In this document: one piece after another, positions 8,277 to 15,761 of the stretch
Numbering within the stretch: position 1 is the first letter of the stretch
Layout: each line of letters begins with the position of its first letter
DNA from: an uncultured Muribaculaceae bacterium
GTDB taxonomy: Bacteria > Bacteroidota > Bacteroidia > Bacteroidales > Muribaculaceae
Length of the DNA: 64,000 nt
Assembly (NCBI GenBank): GCA_910579845.1
Contig: CAJTWL010000012.1
Location: 1-64,000 of the forward strand
Direction of reading: 5' to 3'
Program-made: the position numbers and the translations under genes
The notes under the pieces: model-generated
Seen by the model: only the letters and a program-made list of their open reading frames with translations
What the model was told of the DNA's origin: nothing
Database searches by the model: none

Positions 8277-8840
8277 TTAAAAATCGAATGCGGTGGTGAC
8301 ACCCATAATGGCGGCGGGGGCTATACTTATATGTATATTGGTGTAATACATACTTAAGGAGACGCCTAAGTTCTTATTCAAAGCATATCTTGCTCCCGCC
8401 TGACCGTTGATATAACCCGGAGATTGCCCGAACGCCGGACCGATCTTGAAGTCAAGAAAGGGATAGATCCGGCTTCGGGTCGGGATTGTCAGCCGCATAT
8501 CCATATATGTGTAAAACAGGTGATGCGGATCTGTGTAATAATATTTCTTGGGGTCATCCGGCACTCTGTAATACGCCTTGGTTGTTGAATAAGTATATCC
8601 TATGCCGCCTCCCATGAAGAACCAACTTGAGAACTGCCGTCCATGGGTTGTGTTGACGGTCATAGACCCCATGGACTTCTTAATATCAGCTCCGCCCGCT
8701 ATCTCCAGAAAGCCGCGGTAGCCCTTCTTGATCCAACCTGGTTTGTTCATGTCGGAGACACCGGCATTTACCGTTTCGTTTTGAGCGAAGACCGCTGATG
8801 CCATGAGTAATATTATTGAAAGAAAGAAAAATTTTTTCAT
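8277..8840 (-). CDS. Outer-membrane beta-barrel protein (porin-like, small)
   Basis: A 187-residue protein starting with a clear signal peptide (MKKFFFLSIILLMASAVFAQ, cleavage after AFA). The mature part is rich in alternating aromatic and small residues with Gly/Tyr strands (SSWFFMGGGIGYTYS, YTYMDMRLTIP, YPFLDFKIGPAFG, GVSLSMYYTNIH) and ends in a phenylalanine, FDF, as barrel proteins do. It therefore resembles the small OmpA-like or porin-like barrels of Bacteroidota with about eight strands. No peptidoglycan-binding domain is present. It is the last gene of the minus-strand protease locus, 61 bp after the small lipoprotein gene. Function is unknown. Confidence 0.75.
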   Translation of the reverse strand: MKKFFFLSIILLMASAVFAQNETVNAGVSDMNKPGWIKKGYRGFLEIAGGADIKKSMGSMTVNTTHGRQFSSWFFMGGGIGYTYSTTKAYYRVPDDPKKYYYTDPHHLFYTYMDMRLTIPTRSRIYPFLDFKIGPAFGQSPGYINGQAGARYALNKNLGVSLSMYYTNIHISIAPAAIMGVTTAFDF

Positions 8841-8901
8841 AAAGATTTTGTATAATCAGCCCGCACCATATGTGACGTACAGCGCGGGCTTTGTAGAAAA
8901 G

Positions 8902-9312
8902 TCACTTATCCTGTTTTATATGGATTTTGTAATGATCGTTAAAGTGTGGCGGAGGGGTATCTGCTTTCAGTACAGCCTTTCGTTTTTTCCCTGTTGTATT
9001 AGGTTTTACATACAAAGTTATTGTAAAGGATTTCTGAGAATATTCTGCAGTAAACCATTCCGAACTGACCTTAAAGTTAGGACGACCGGGTAGATCTTCT
9101 ATATACGTTGAATCTTTAATTTCCGGAACGGTATAATTCTTGTCTCCTTCCCATATTGTAAGACCATCTACACCATGACCATCAATTATTTTACAACCTC
9201 CCTCTTTGGGGAAATAGACATTGGATGGATAATCTCCGTTGTAATAATCCGTACATGAAGATAACATCAGAAAGGTTGAAAAAACTATCGGAAGCCATTT
9301 GAACTTGTGCAT
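8902..9312 (-). CDS. Small lipoprotein with BACON-like domain, partner of the C10 protease
   Basis: A 136-residue protein with an SPII signal (FSTFLMLSSC, lipidated Cys at residue 20). The C-terminal half, from FKVSSEWFTAEYS through ITLYVKPNTTGKKRKAVL to IHIKQDK, looks like the BACON/Ig-like fold common in Bacteroidota surface proteins. It begins 4 bp after the C10 protease gene, so co-expression is near certain. By analogy with Bacteroides fragilis C10 proteases, which are encoded beside small inhibitor proteins, a role in controlling or anchoring the protease is possible. That analogy rests on context only, since this protein does not resemble the Spi propeptide. Confidence 0.65.
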   Translation of the reverse strand: MHKFKWLPIVFSTFLMLSSCTDYYNGDYPSNVYFPKEGGCKIIDGHGVDGLTIWEGDKNYTVPEIKDSTYIEDLPGRPNFKVSSEWFTAEYSQKSFTITLYVKPNTTGKKRKAVLKADTPPPHFNDHYKIHIKQDK

Positions 9313-9316
9313 AAGC

Positions 9317-10882
9317 TTAATATGTTATTAGATGAATATATTTACTATAGTTGTGTTTGTGATCCTTACCGGGGTCACCGAAATCATATTCAATTTTAGG
9401 ATTATACATGTCAAATACACCGAAAACAAAATACCCATTTCCTGTGCCTCCCCATCCGAAATCACAATGAATCATTTCCGATTCTATTGTTGTGGAATAT
9501 TCATCTATCAATCTACCATCTTCAAATGTTCTTGTTGTTATAGTTTGCTCTTTAATACGATATCCATCGATATTCCAACAATGAGATGAAAAAATATTTT
9601 TTCCAGGTATTCCGTAAATTAAAAGCGGTTTGCTTTGTAACAGCATATTAATAACTTTATCGTCAGAATAACTTGTGATTTGGGCATTTGGATAACCTGC
9701 TCTACGCATAAATGACACAGCCTTTTTGGGGAATGTGAAAGTTCCCTGGTTAAAGTACCAACTTCCACAAAAATCACCGATTCCTTTTAACAGATGAGCC
9801 GCACTTTGTTTTGCACTTTCTGAAAAGAAATATGGATTAGAGATTCTTTTTAGTTCTACCCAATCAACCGTATATCCATTATAAGTAAATATAGATGGAG
9901 ATTCAAAGTGAGCAAAAATTTTTGAAATTGCCAGAGGGAAACATCCGCAAGGTGCAATATCATTGGGACCACAAATAATGTATCTCCGTCGATTGGGACA
10001 TAAATGTTTAAAAGGCTCTCCTTGATGCCAGAAACCGTATCTTTCCAAGATTGGTGAAACTTGCTCTTTAATACTCCAAGGTGAATACTCTACATCCACT
10101 CGTTTCCCCGGATAATTGTCCCACCACCCGGGCTGACCCTCAGGAGTCGGGGATGGCTCGTATTCTACGACTTCATGATTGTTCTCAATCTGATCTATCG
10201 CATAGTTCATACAGATAATGGTGGCGAATGTAGCTCCGTCGTCATCGGTAGTTGCATTGGATGATACCTCTTCTGAGTTTGGTGTCTGAATTTCCGACTC
10301 AATATCATAATTTCCAATCAACATGTCATTCTCTTCAGGGAAATAAAAAGAAACAGTATTGGGATTGATGAATACTTCATCTCCGGTTTCCGGTGTTGTG
10401 AAGAATCCGGGGCCATCAGTCGGATATCCTTCAAAATAGGGGCGTTCCTGATTCATCAGAGCTATGGCTTCATTAATTATAGAATCATTGACAGAACCCT
10501 CATCAATAATAGCTATTACATTATCATCAATACGTGTGTCAGCCGCCAGATAGGCATATCCCTCGTCATTTTCAAAATTAACCACATACAGAATGCTGTC
10601 TCCTTCCGAAGAACTTCTGGTCAATTTGTTTTTGGATGTTTTCATTCTGATCGGCGTAACATTCTTTACATTCTTAATAACGGAGGATCTTGTTCCATTA
10701 TTAGAGTCGCTCATGTAATTGTATAAATATGATAATGCGCTGTCAATAGGGATAGTATATGATTTTGATATATTGTCTACGCGTGGAGCCTCTGTGGGAT
10801 TGTTAATTTCCAACTGTTCGGAAGAGCATGCAATTAGAAAGAGAATTGATAAAATGTAGGGTAACAAATAAATTTTTTTCAT
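9317..10882 (-). CDS. C10 family cysteine peptidase (streptopain-like) with Spi-type propeptide, lipoprotein
   Basis: A 521-residue SPII lipoprotein (FLIAC, Cys19). Residues about 40-150 resemble the Spi inhibitory propeptide (ILYVVNFENDEGYAYLAADTRID). The protease domain shows the nucleophile Cys314 within PCGCFPLAISKIF and the catalytic His434 in SSHCWNIDGYR, followed by MIHCDFGWGGTGNGYF, all standard for C10 enzymes such as SpeB and interpain. It should be a cell-surface or periplasm-facing protease made as a zymogen. It lies between a small secreted protein gene and a small lipoprotein gene on the same strand. An internal stretch of about residues 195-260 is poorly conserved. Compare the inactive relative at 23211. 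Confidence 0.88.
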   Translation of the reverse strand: MKKIYLLPYILSILFLIACSSEQLEINNPTEAPRVDNISKSYTIPIDSALSYLYNYMSDSNNGTRSSVIKNVKNVTPIRMKTSKNKLTRSSSEGDSILYVVNFENDEGYAYLAADTRIDDNVIAIIDEGSVNDSIINEAIALMNQERPYFEGYPTDGPGFFTTPETGDEVFINPNTVSFYFPEENDMLIGNYDIESEIQTPNSEEVSSNATTDDDGATFATIICMNYAIDQIENNHEVVEYEPSPTPEGQPGWWDNYPGKRVDVEYSPWSIKEQVSPILERYGFWHQGEPFKHLCPNRRRYIICGPNDIAPCGCFPLAISKIFAHFESPSIFTYNGYTVDWVELKRISNPYFFSESAKQSAAHLLKGIGDFCGSWYFNQGTFTFPKKAVSFMRRAGYPNAQITSYSDDKVINMLLQSKPLLIYGIPGKNIFSSHCWNIDGYRIKEQTITTRTFEDGRLIDEYSTTIESEMIHCDFGWGGTGNGYFVFGVFDMYNPKIEYDFGDPGKDHKHNYSKYIHLITY

Positions 10883-10924
10883 AATGTTTGGGTATTAAAA
10901 TATTATTAATCTTTATTGTTGTTT

Positions 10925-11344
10925 TTAAAGATAGCCAAGTAAAGTAAAATCTTGGGTACGCAAACGGATTTCCATATTGTCCTTATATGAGAATACGGCC
11001 TGTACAAAATCATCAGCGTCACAGAATATGCCGATACATACTCCATCTGTATCATATATCTCGAAAGCGTATATATCAGATATGTTCACATTATTGATTC
11101 TCAATCCCTCTGTTTTACTTATTGATCCGTAAATGCGTTGTGAAGGAGTCCTTTTTTGTTTATTCGATTCTTCGGCAGGCTCTGATTCAGGATTGTAATT
11201 TTCATCGACCTGATTGAAATAAACATCATAGTAACATGAATCAGCATAATAATCTTCCGGATAGTTTTCGGGATTATCGGCAAACAATTTTGTACTTGAC
11301 AAAAGAGCACCGATGATGAAAGATAGGATAAAGATTTTTTTCAT
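10925..11344 (-). CDS. Small secreted protein of unknown function
   Basis: A 139-residue protein with a signal peptide (MKKIFILSFIIGALLSSTKLFA). The mature N-terminal part is acidic and tyrosine-rich (NPENYPEDYYADSCYYDVYF). The second half, from INNVNISDIYAFEIYDTDGVCIGIFCDADDF onward, looks beta-rich. I recognise no family. It starts the protease locus: the C10 gene follows after 42 bp on the same strand. Upstream lie three 11-bp-spaced TGTTCAG repeats, which may control it. Confidence 0.6.
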   Translation of the reverse strand: MKKIFILSFIIGALLSSTKLFADNPENYPEDYYADSCYYDVYFNQVDENYNPESEPAEESNKQKRTPSQRIYGSISKTEGLRINNVNISDIYAFEIYDTDGVCIGIFCDADDFVQAVFSYKDNMEIRLRTQDFTLLGYL

Positions 11345-11410
11345 AATGTAATTAGTTGAAATAAATTTTCAGCAAATTACAAATACGAATGGAAATTATC
11401 ATTATAAAAC

Positions 11411-11453
11411 TGTTCAGTTTTTGTTCAGTTTTTGTTCAGTCTTAAACTGAACA
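11411..11453. promoter_or_regulatory. Three 11-bp-phased TGTTCAG repeats plus an inverted copy
   Basis: TGTTCAG begins at 11411, 11422 and 11433, an exact 11-bp period, which is one helical turn. An inverted ACTGAACA follows at 11446-11453, so the last copy also forms TGTTCAGT-CTTAA-ACTGAACA. The array lies 67-109 bp upstream of the small secreted protein gene that opens the C10 protease locus. It looks like an operator for a phased DNA-binding protein. Confidence 0.5.
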
Positions 11454-11540
11454 AATGATATATGGCTGATGGATAGGATATTATTAAAGTTGTCTCAACT
11501 TCCCTTTACAAAGTGAAGTTGTACTTATTCAATATAACTT

Positions 11541-11649
11541 TTACCCGATGGTTGGGAGGACGACTTGTCTTCAAGTCGCTGAAACATAGAGAAGTTTTTT
11601 TATCCGTAGCGGGAGTTTGAGGACAAACTCCCCTCCCAAACGTCGGATG
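11541..11649. repeat. Two-hairpin dispersed repeat, copy B
   Basis: The left outer arm is TTACCCGATGGTTGGGAGG (11541-11559); the right is CCTCCCAAACGTCGG (11632-11646). Hairpin 1 pairs CGACTTG with CAAGTCG over a TCTT loop. Hairpin 2 is GGGAGTTTG-AGGA-CAAACTCCC (11611-11632), a perfect 9-bp stem. It sits just after the 3' end of the TPR-HTH gene. Confidence 0.85.
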
Positions 11650-11695
11650 CAGTCCGATAAGTAAAAACACGGATCTACGGATGTGGCCCGATAAA

Positions 11696-13474
11696 TTACA
11701 GGATGCGGATGATTTCGGCCAAGACGTTTGAGGGTAGTTTTTTTCCAAGAATCTTTAAGCACAGAGCATCTCTTCGGTATAAGACACCACTTTTACTTCT
11801 CCCAATCAGACCGGATATTTCAGTGGGAGAGATGCCACATTTTATAAGAAGCGCCAGATGAAGATCTTCGGGTTTTAGATTTCCTCCTGCTAAAAGCTGC
11901 AGGTTATATTTGAAGTTTTTAGAACAGTATGTTACAGTTTTCTCCAGTTCATCCCAGACAGGATCGTTCTCAGCAATAATCCTGTTGCTGTTGATATATT
12001 TCATAAGCACCGAGTAGGATTCAGAGGATGTGATTTCTGGGTCTACAATTTTGGTGATATTGCTTTTCTTCTGTAGTGCAAAAAATTCTTCTCGTAAGCG
12101 GTGGATTATTTCCTGTTTCTTAGGTTTATCGATTTCATCAATAATTTCTTGCAGTTCTTCTTGTAAATCCATTTTGTCCAATGTCGTGTCAGGATCCGAG
12201 TCTGTCTGTTCTGCATTTAATGAATCACGCAGTTTGCGAAGATTTTCCAATTCTTCATGGAGTTTCAGCAGGTTACGTTTGTTTCTGTTTTTTATAAATA
12301 GTATTAAAACTATAAGTATTAAAACTATAAATAATGTACCTGCTAAGATCCTCTTTACATGAATCTTCTCCTTATATGTTTTCTCCCGTTCCCGGTCATG
12401 CAGCTGATAGTTATAATATGCATTCTGCAATAAAGCTTCATTATCTTTATTTTTATTAAATTCTTTCTCTGCAGTAACTACATATTCCGAAAAATAAGCA
12501 TAAAGAGAATCCGCAGGTATGAATTTTATGAGATTCTGACTCAACACATAATGTAAGGCAAATTTAAGGTTGTTTGATTTGTTTTTAATAATTTCACTGG
12601 CATATATATATGCAGTATCATAAATTTGTGATTTATAATAGATATCGGTTCCATGAGCTAAAGCGTTGTCTCTATCTACAAGAGTATCCTTATTTAGTAC
12701 AGAACGAATCAATATTTTTGCAGAATCAAGTTTATTAGTCTTTGATTTGACTGAAGCCAATAATACGTCAAGTTGATCTACATCAATTGGAGATATACGT
12801 TCTGCGATATTGCGTGCTTGCTTGAAATATTGTTCAGCAGTATGACAATTTTTAAGATGAAGATTTGTTGACCCCATCAACTGTAGATCAAATATTAAAC
12901 CAAGAGAATCTTTTGCAACGGAGTCAATTCTGATTGTCTCTTTGATATATGGTATAGCCTTTTCATATAATCTTAAAGAGATGAAGACACGTCCGGTTTG
13001 GTAAAGAACACAAGCCCTTAAATCAGATTGGTCTGTGTCTTCCGGGAGCTGGTCGAGCGCCCTCTGGAAGTATTGAAGGGCGGTGGGGTAGTCGCCCAAG
13101 TCGCTGTAGACTCTGCCTCCATAGTAAAGCACTTCAGGGCAAAGGCTGTCTTTCTTGTGGTTCGAGTAATAGTCCAATACGTGGAGATACAGGCTGTCGT
13201 TGGTGTGCTTGATATAAGCCTTGTCTCTGCCCTTTATTGTCAGGAAGTCGTAGTAATAGCGGTCCGCTTCGTTCAGGCTATTATAGTCGATGCTGTCAAG
13301 AGATGCCAGAGCTTCTTTGGGGGAGTCCGATACGATGGATGCGATGTGGCGCAGTTTCTTGTCCGATCTTCCTTCGGAACATCCGATGCAGAGAATCAGA
13401 ATCAGCAAAGGCATGAAACGGCATCCTTTTCTGTAATAAATGCCAAATCCGCGAATATCTGTATTATTCCACAT
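11696..13474 (-). CDS. Membrane-anchored TPR protein with C-terminal HTH (putative regulator)
   Basis: The order is a lipoprotein-like or signal segment (MPLLILILCIGC, Cys32), tetratricopeptide repeats at about 110-330, one membrane helix at about 376-394, a coiled coil at about 400-470, and a C-terminal LuxR-like helix-turn-helix at about 534-580 (LALLIKCGISPTEISGLIGRSKSGVLYRR). This layout is common in Bacteroidota and suggests a sensor whose periplasmic TPR part signals to a cytoplasmic DNA-binding tail. It is the first gene of the minus-strand run containing the C10 protease, which it may control. Start is uncertain: ATG at 13474 lies within a phoH-like remnant; ATG at 13414 is the alternative. 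Confidence 0.7.
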   Translation of the reverse strand: MWNNTDIRGFGIYYRKGCRFMPLLILILCIGCSEGRSDKKLRHIASIVSDSPKEALASLDSIDYNSLNEADRYYYDFLTIKGRDKAYIKHTNDSLYLHVLDYYSNHKKDSLCPEVLYYGGRVYSDLGDYPTALQYFQRALDQLPEDTDQSDLRACVLYQTGRVFISLRLYEKAIPYIKETIRIDSVAKDSLGLIFDLQLMGSTNLHLKNCHTAEQYFKQARNIAERISPIDVDQLDVLLASVKSKTNKLDSAKILIRSVLNKDTLVDRDNALAHGTDIYYKSQIYDTAYIYASEIIKNKSNNLKFALHYVLSQNLIKFIPADSLYAYFSEYVVTAEKEFNKNKDNEALLQNAYYNYQLHDREREKTYKEKIHVKRILAGTLFIVLILIVLILFIKNRNKRNLLKLHEELENLRKLRDSLNAEQTDSDPDTTLDKMDLQEELQEIIDEIDKPKKQEIIHRLREEFFALQKKSNITKIVDPEITSSESYSVLMKYINSNRIIAENDPVWDELEKTVTYCSKNFKYNLQLLAGGNLKPEDLHLALLIKCGISPTEISGLIGRSKSGVLYRRDALCLKILGKKLPSNVLAEIIRIL

Positions 13475-13480
13475 TATCCG

Positions 13481-13527
13481 TTTCCTCTTTCTCCCGTTTC
13501 TCGTAAGCGTCGACTATCTGTTTCACG
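13481..13527 (-). pseudogene. Remnant of phoH 3' end (direct repeat copy)
   Basis: Bases 13481-13518 are identical to 15791-15828 inside phoH, and similarity continues with a few mismatches to about 13527. On the minus strand both encode IVDAYEKREKEET in the same frame, the PhoH C-terminus. The remnant frame runs upstream about 85 bp without an ATG, then meets a stop. The two copies flank a 2.3-kb interval holding the Fic gene and repeat copy C. Confidence 0.7.
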
Positions 13528-13719
13528 AACAGATTGGCACCCGAATTCGTTTGATTGATTTGCTTATTTAGATTGAGATATCTTATCTTTTGTAAACAAA
13601 TCTTAAATTATTATTAAAATTATAAATAAAATTGAATAAAACCAAACAAAAATGTTCGATTTCTATCGGACAGCAATATTAACAAATTATATTGGAAGGA
13701 GCCTTACTCGACGTTGCTG

Positions 13720-13821
13720 TTACCGGACTCTTGGGAGAGGAGTTTGTCTCAAACTCCTGTTAATGGACTTTGCCATCTCGCGGCGGCTTGGGGACAAACC
13801 GCCCTCCCAAAAGTCGGGTAA
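13720..13821. repeat. Two-hairpin dispersed repeat, copy C
   Basis: The outer arms are TTACCGGACTCTTGGGAG (13720-13737) and CCTCCCAAAAGTCGGGTAA (13803-13821). Hairpin 1 pairs AGGAGTTT (13738-13745) with AAACTCCT (13751-13758). Hairpin 2 pairs GGCGGCTTG (13782-13790) with CAAACCGCC (13795-13803), one mismatch, over GGGA. It lies 24 bp beyond the Fic gene stop. Confidence 0.85.
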
Positions 13822-13845
13822 TGCAAAATCGCTTCTTTATTGTTG

Positions 13846-15360
13846 TCATGATTCCGCCACGAGACTTGCAATGAGTTTCGTAAAATCGGCTATATCGCCT
13901 GCGACACTTGCCTTTTCAAGAGCGACCATATATTCCCTGCGTTTCTCCAATGGCACGATTGTCCACGGATAGCCGCCGGATGCAAGCATGGTATTGAGAA
14001 TGAATCGACCCATACGTCCGTTTCCGTCCATATATGGGTGAATAAACACGAATATGAAATGTCCGAGGACGGCTCTTACACGTGCATCTTTCTCGGATGT
14101 TATCAGATTAAACAATTCCGGCATGGCATCGGCTACTGCAAGAGGATTGAGCGGTATGTGTTGCGAACCACGGATATAGACCTGACTTGTGCGATACCCG
14201 ATAAGATCGGATGCCGTAAGAATACCTGCCGTAACGAAGGGCATCCACATCTGACGATACCATCGTGTATGGTCTGCTTTGACTACTTCTCCGGCATTAC
14301 CGCCCTTAAGTATCTTTTTGACAGAATCTTTGACAGATTGAAATGCTTGATAATATCCTCGGGCAACGAGGGCGCTCTTATGTTCCTTGTCCTCATCTTC
14401 CGGCTCCCAATTCCCGGACCTGACTTTATCGATAAGTTCTCTTGAAACTTGATAGCCCTCGATGGATAGGGAGTGATAAGCGTCTTCAAGATATTTCTCA
14501 TCCACATTTTCAAGATAAGCTTCGCTGTCAACCTGCATTTTAGACTTATCCGGGAAATTGGCTATCACTTGATCTCTCATATTCTTCCACATCATTCTTA
14601 TCCGGGCAACGTATGGGGACATCAACTGTGCTGATTTTATCTCAACGCCGGTAGAAAATGGGTTTTCCTCCGACACTACATAACCGAAATCTTTCATTGT
14701 GGCAAGAATTTCGTCTGCAATTTCCCCTTTGCCAACACTTCTCAATGCACCGATAATACGCCCTGCTCTGACGGTTGCGCCTTTGTCGGTAAGAATCTTC
14801 AGCAGTTCTGTTGCGCTGTCAATCATTGAAAGAGATATGCGAGCTGACATTGCATCATTGGAATAATACGATGGAGAGGCATACACTAATGCCGATTCAA
14901 GACTATAGAGTTGAAGTCCATATTCCGGTTCGGTCACAATATTTTGCGGGAGGGCTGAATTTAGAGGAAGCATACTGTGTCCATATGGCAGATTGACAAT
15001 GTTATTACTGGCTTTCGGGGATTTAAGAATCAATTGTGTTGGAACCGTTGTCTTTCCTGAATGAAAATCAAGCGACGATTCAGCAGATAGACACCATTTA
15101 TCACCAAAACGGAAACGGGCATAGGCAATGATGAAATGCCAATACGAAGTATACCATAAGGTCGTGTCTCCCTCACTACCAGGGCGCGATGGAATATACC
15201 ATCCTTTCATCACTTCCTGCAACCATCCGTTGGCAAGCAGTCGGTTGAGATGGGTACGCGACAGTTCTTCTGTTCCGCGCAGTATTACGTTGGGATTTTT
15301 CTCCTGAATTCTTTTCAATTCTTCAAGCGAATCCGCTAATAGTTCTTGGATAGTTGCCAT
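13846..15360 (-). CDS. Fic-domain protein with AbiEi-like N-terminal domain
   Basis: The C-terminal Fic domain has the active-site motif HPYMDGNGRMGR (residues 441-452), matching HxFx(D/E)GNGRxxR with Tyr for Phe, so AMP transfer to protein hydroxyls is expected. An inhibitory-helix motif (S/T)xxxE(G/N) is visible as SLSIEG (297-302), N-terminal to the Fic core, suggesting a self-inhibited single-chain enzyme. The first 130 residues look like an AbiEi-type winged helix with its following domain (SRTHLNRLLANGWLQEVMKGWYIPS, then WCLSAESSLDFH). DNA binding is thus fused to AMP transfer. The leader carries 24-bp iterons. The gene lies between two phoH-end copies, suggesting it was acquired. Confidence 0.85.
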   Translation of the reverse strand: MATIQELLADSLEELKRIQEKNPNVILRGTEELSRTHLNRLLANGWLQEVMKGWYIPSRPGSEGDTTLWYTSYWHFIIAYARFRFGDKWCLSAESSLDFHSGKTTVPTQLILKSPKASNNIVNLPYGHSMLPLNSALPQNIVTEPEYGLQLYSLESALVYASPSYYSNDAMSARISLSMIDSATELLKILTDKGATVRAGRIIGALRSVGKGEIADEILATMKDFGYVVSEENPFSTGVEIKSAQLMSPYVARIRMMWKNMRDQVIANFPDKSKMQVDSEAYLENVDEKYLEDAYHSLSIEGYQVSRELIDKVRSGNWEPEDEDKEHKSALVARGYYQAFQSVKDSVKKILKGGNAGEVVKADHTRWYRQMWMPFVTAGILTASDLIGYRTSQVYIRGSQHIPLNPLAVADAMPELFNLITSEKDARVRAVLGHFIFVFIHPYMDGNGRMGRFILNTMLASGGYPWTIVPLEKRREYMVALEKASVAGDIADFTKLIASLVAES

Positions 15361-15383
15361 ATTGTCACGTACTATTCGTAGGA

Positions 15384-15503
15384 TTATTAGTTTTTATTAA
15401 TAGAGCATTACTCGTATTTGTTAACACAGTATCGCTAGTATTTGTTAATGTAGTGTTGCTCGTATTTGTTAACGTGACATTACTCGTATTTGTTGCAAAG
15501 ATA
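15384..15503. repeat. 24-bp iterons in the Fic leader
   Basis: Four clear units of 24 bp (15408-15431, 15432-15455, 15456-15479, 15480-15503) share the core CTCGTATTTGTTAA, and a degenerate fifth lies at 15384-15407. On the minus strand they read AACAAATACGAG in the direction of the Fic gene, whose ATG is at 15360. A minus-strand TATCTTTG box (15496-15503) overlaps the outermost unit, so the array spans the promoter and leader. This suits binding by the Fic protein's own winged-helix domain. Confidence 0.75.
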
Positions 15504-15560
15504 ATAAAAACAAATATTAATGAACTCATCTCCTGCGTTTCTCCTTCCCTCAAAGATGGC

Positions 15561-15761
15561 GGCTGATGTAAAATGAAGGATGCATAATGCAGGCGCGAAG
15601 CGCAATGTAGAATTTAAGATGCATAATTAATGCGCAATGCGTATTTTTGTCTTTATCTCGTTATGTCTTTTTGTCTAAATCTTATTGCTCAGCGCATTGC
15701 GCACTACGCATTTCTGTCTTTCTGTTTTTCTGTCTAAAACCTTGAATCTAAGACCTAAAGC
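15561..15761. other. Intergenic region between Fic and phoH with an 11-bp inverted repeat
   Basis: No gene is seen. TGCGCAATGCG (15631-15641) is mirrored by CGCATTGCGCA (15693-15703). Near-repeats of GATGCATAAT and low-complexity TTTTTGTCTAAA stretches occur on both sides. The function is unknown; it may be a decayed repeat or a weak terminator for phoH. Confidence 0.4.

Noticed and set aside
13517..13532. TGTTTCACGAACAG, resembling a parS site (TGTTTCACGTGAAACA)
   Set aside because: Only the left half matches and the right half is not its inverse. It also falls within the duplicated phoH end, so it is not a credible parS.
15365..15553. A minus-strand frame of 62 codons with an eight-residue repeat (NTSN-type)
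   Set aside because: It is a by-product of 24-bp iterons, whose length is a multiple of three. It spans the promoter box and has no family resemblance.
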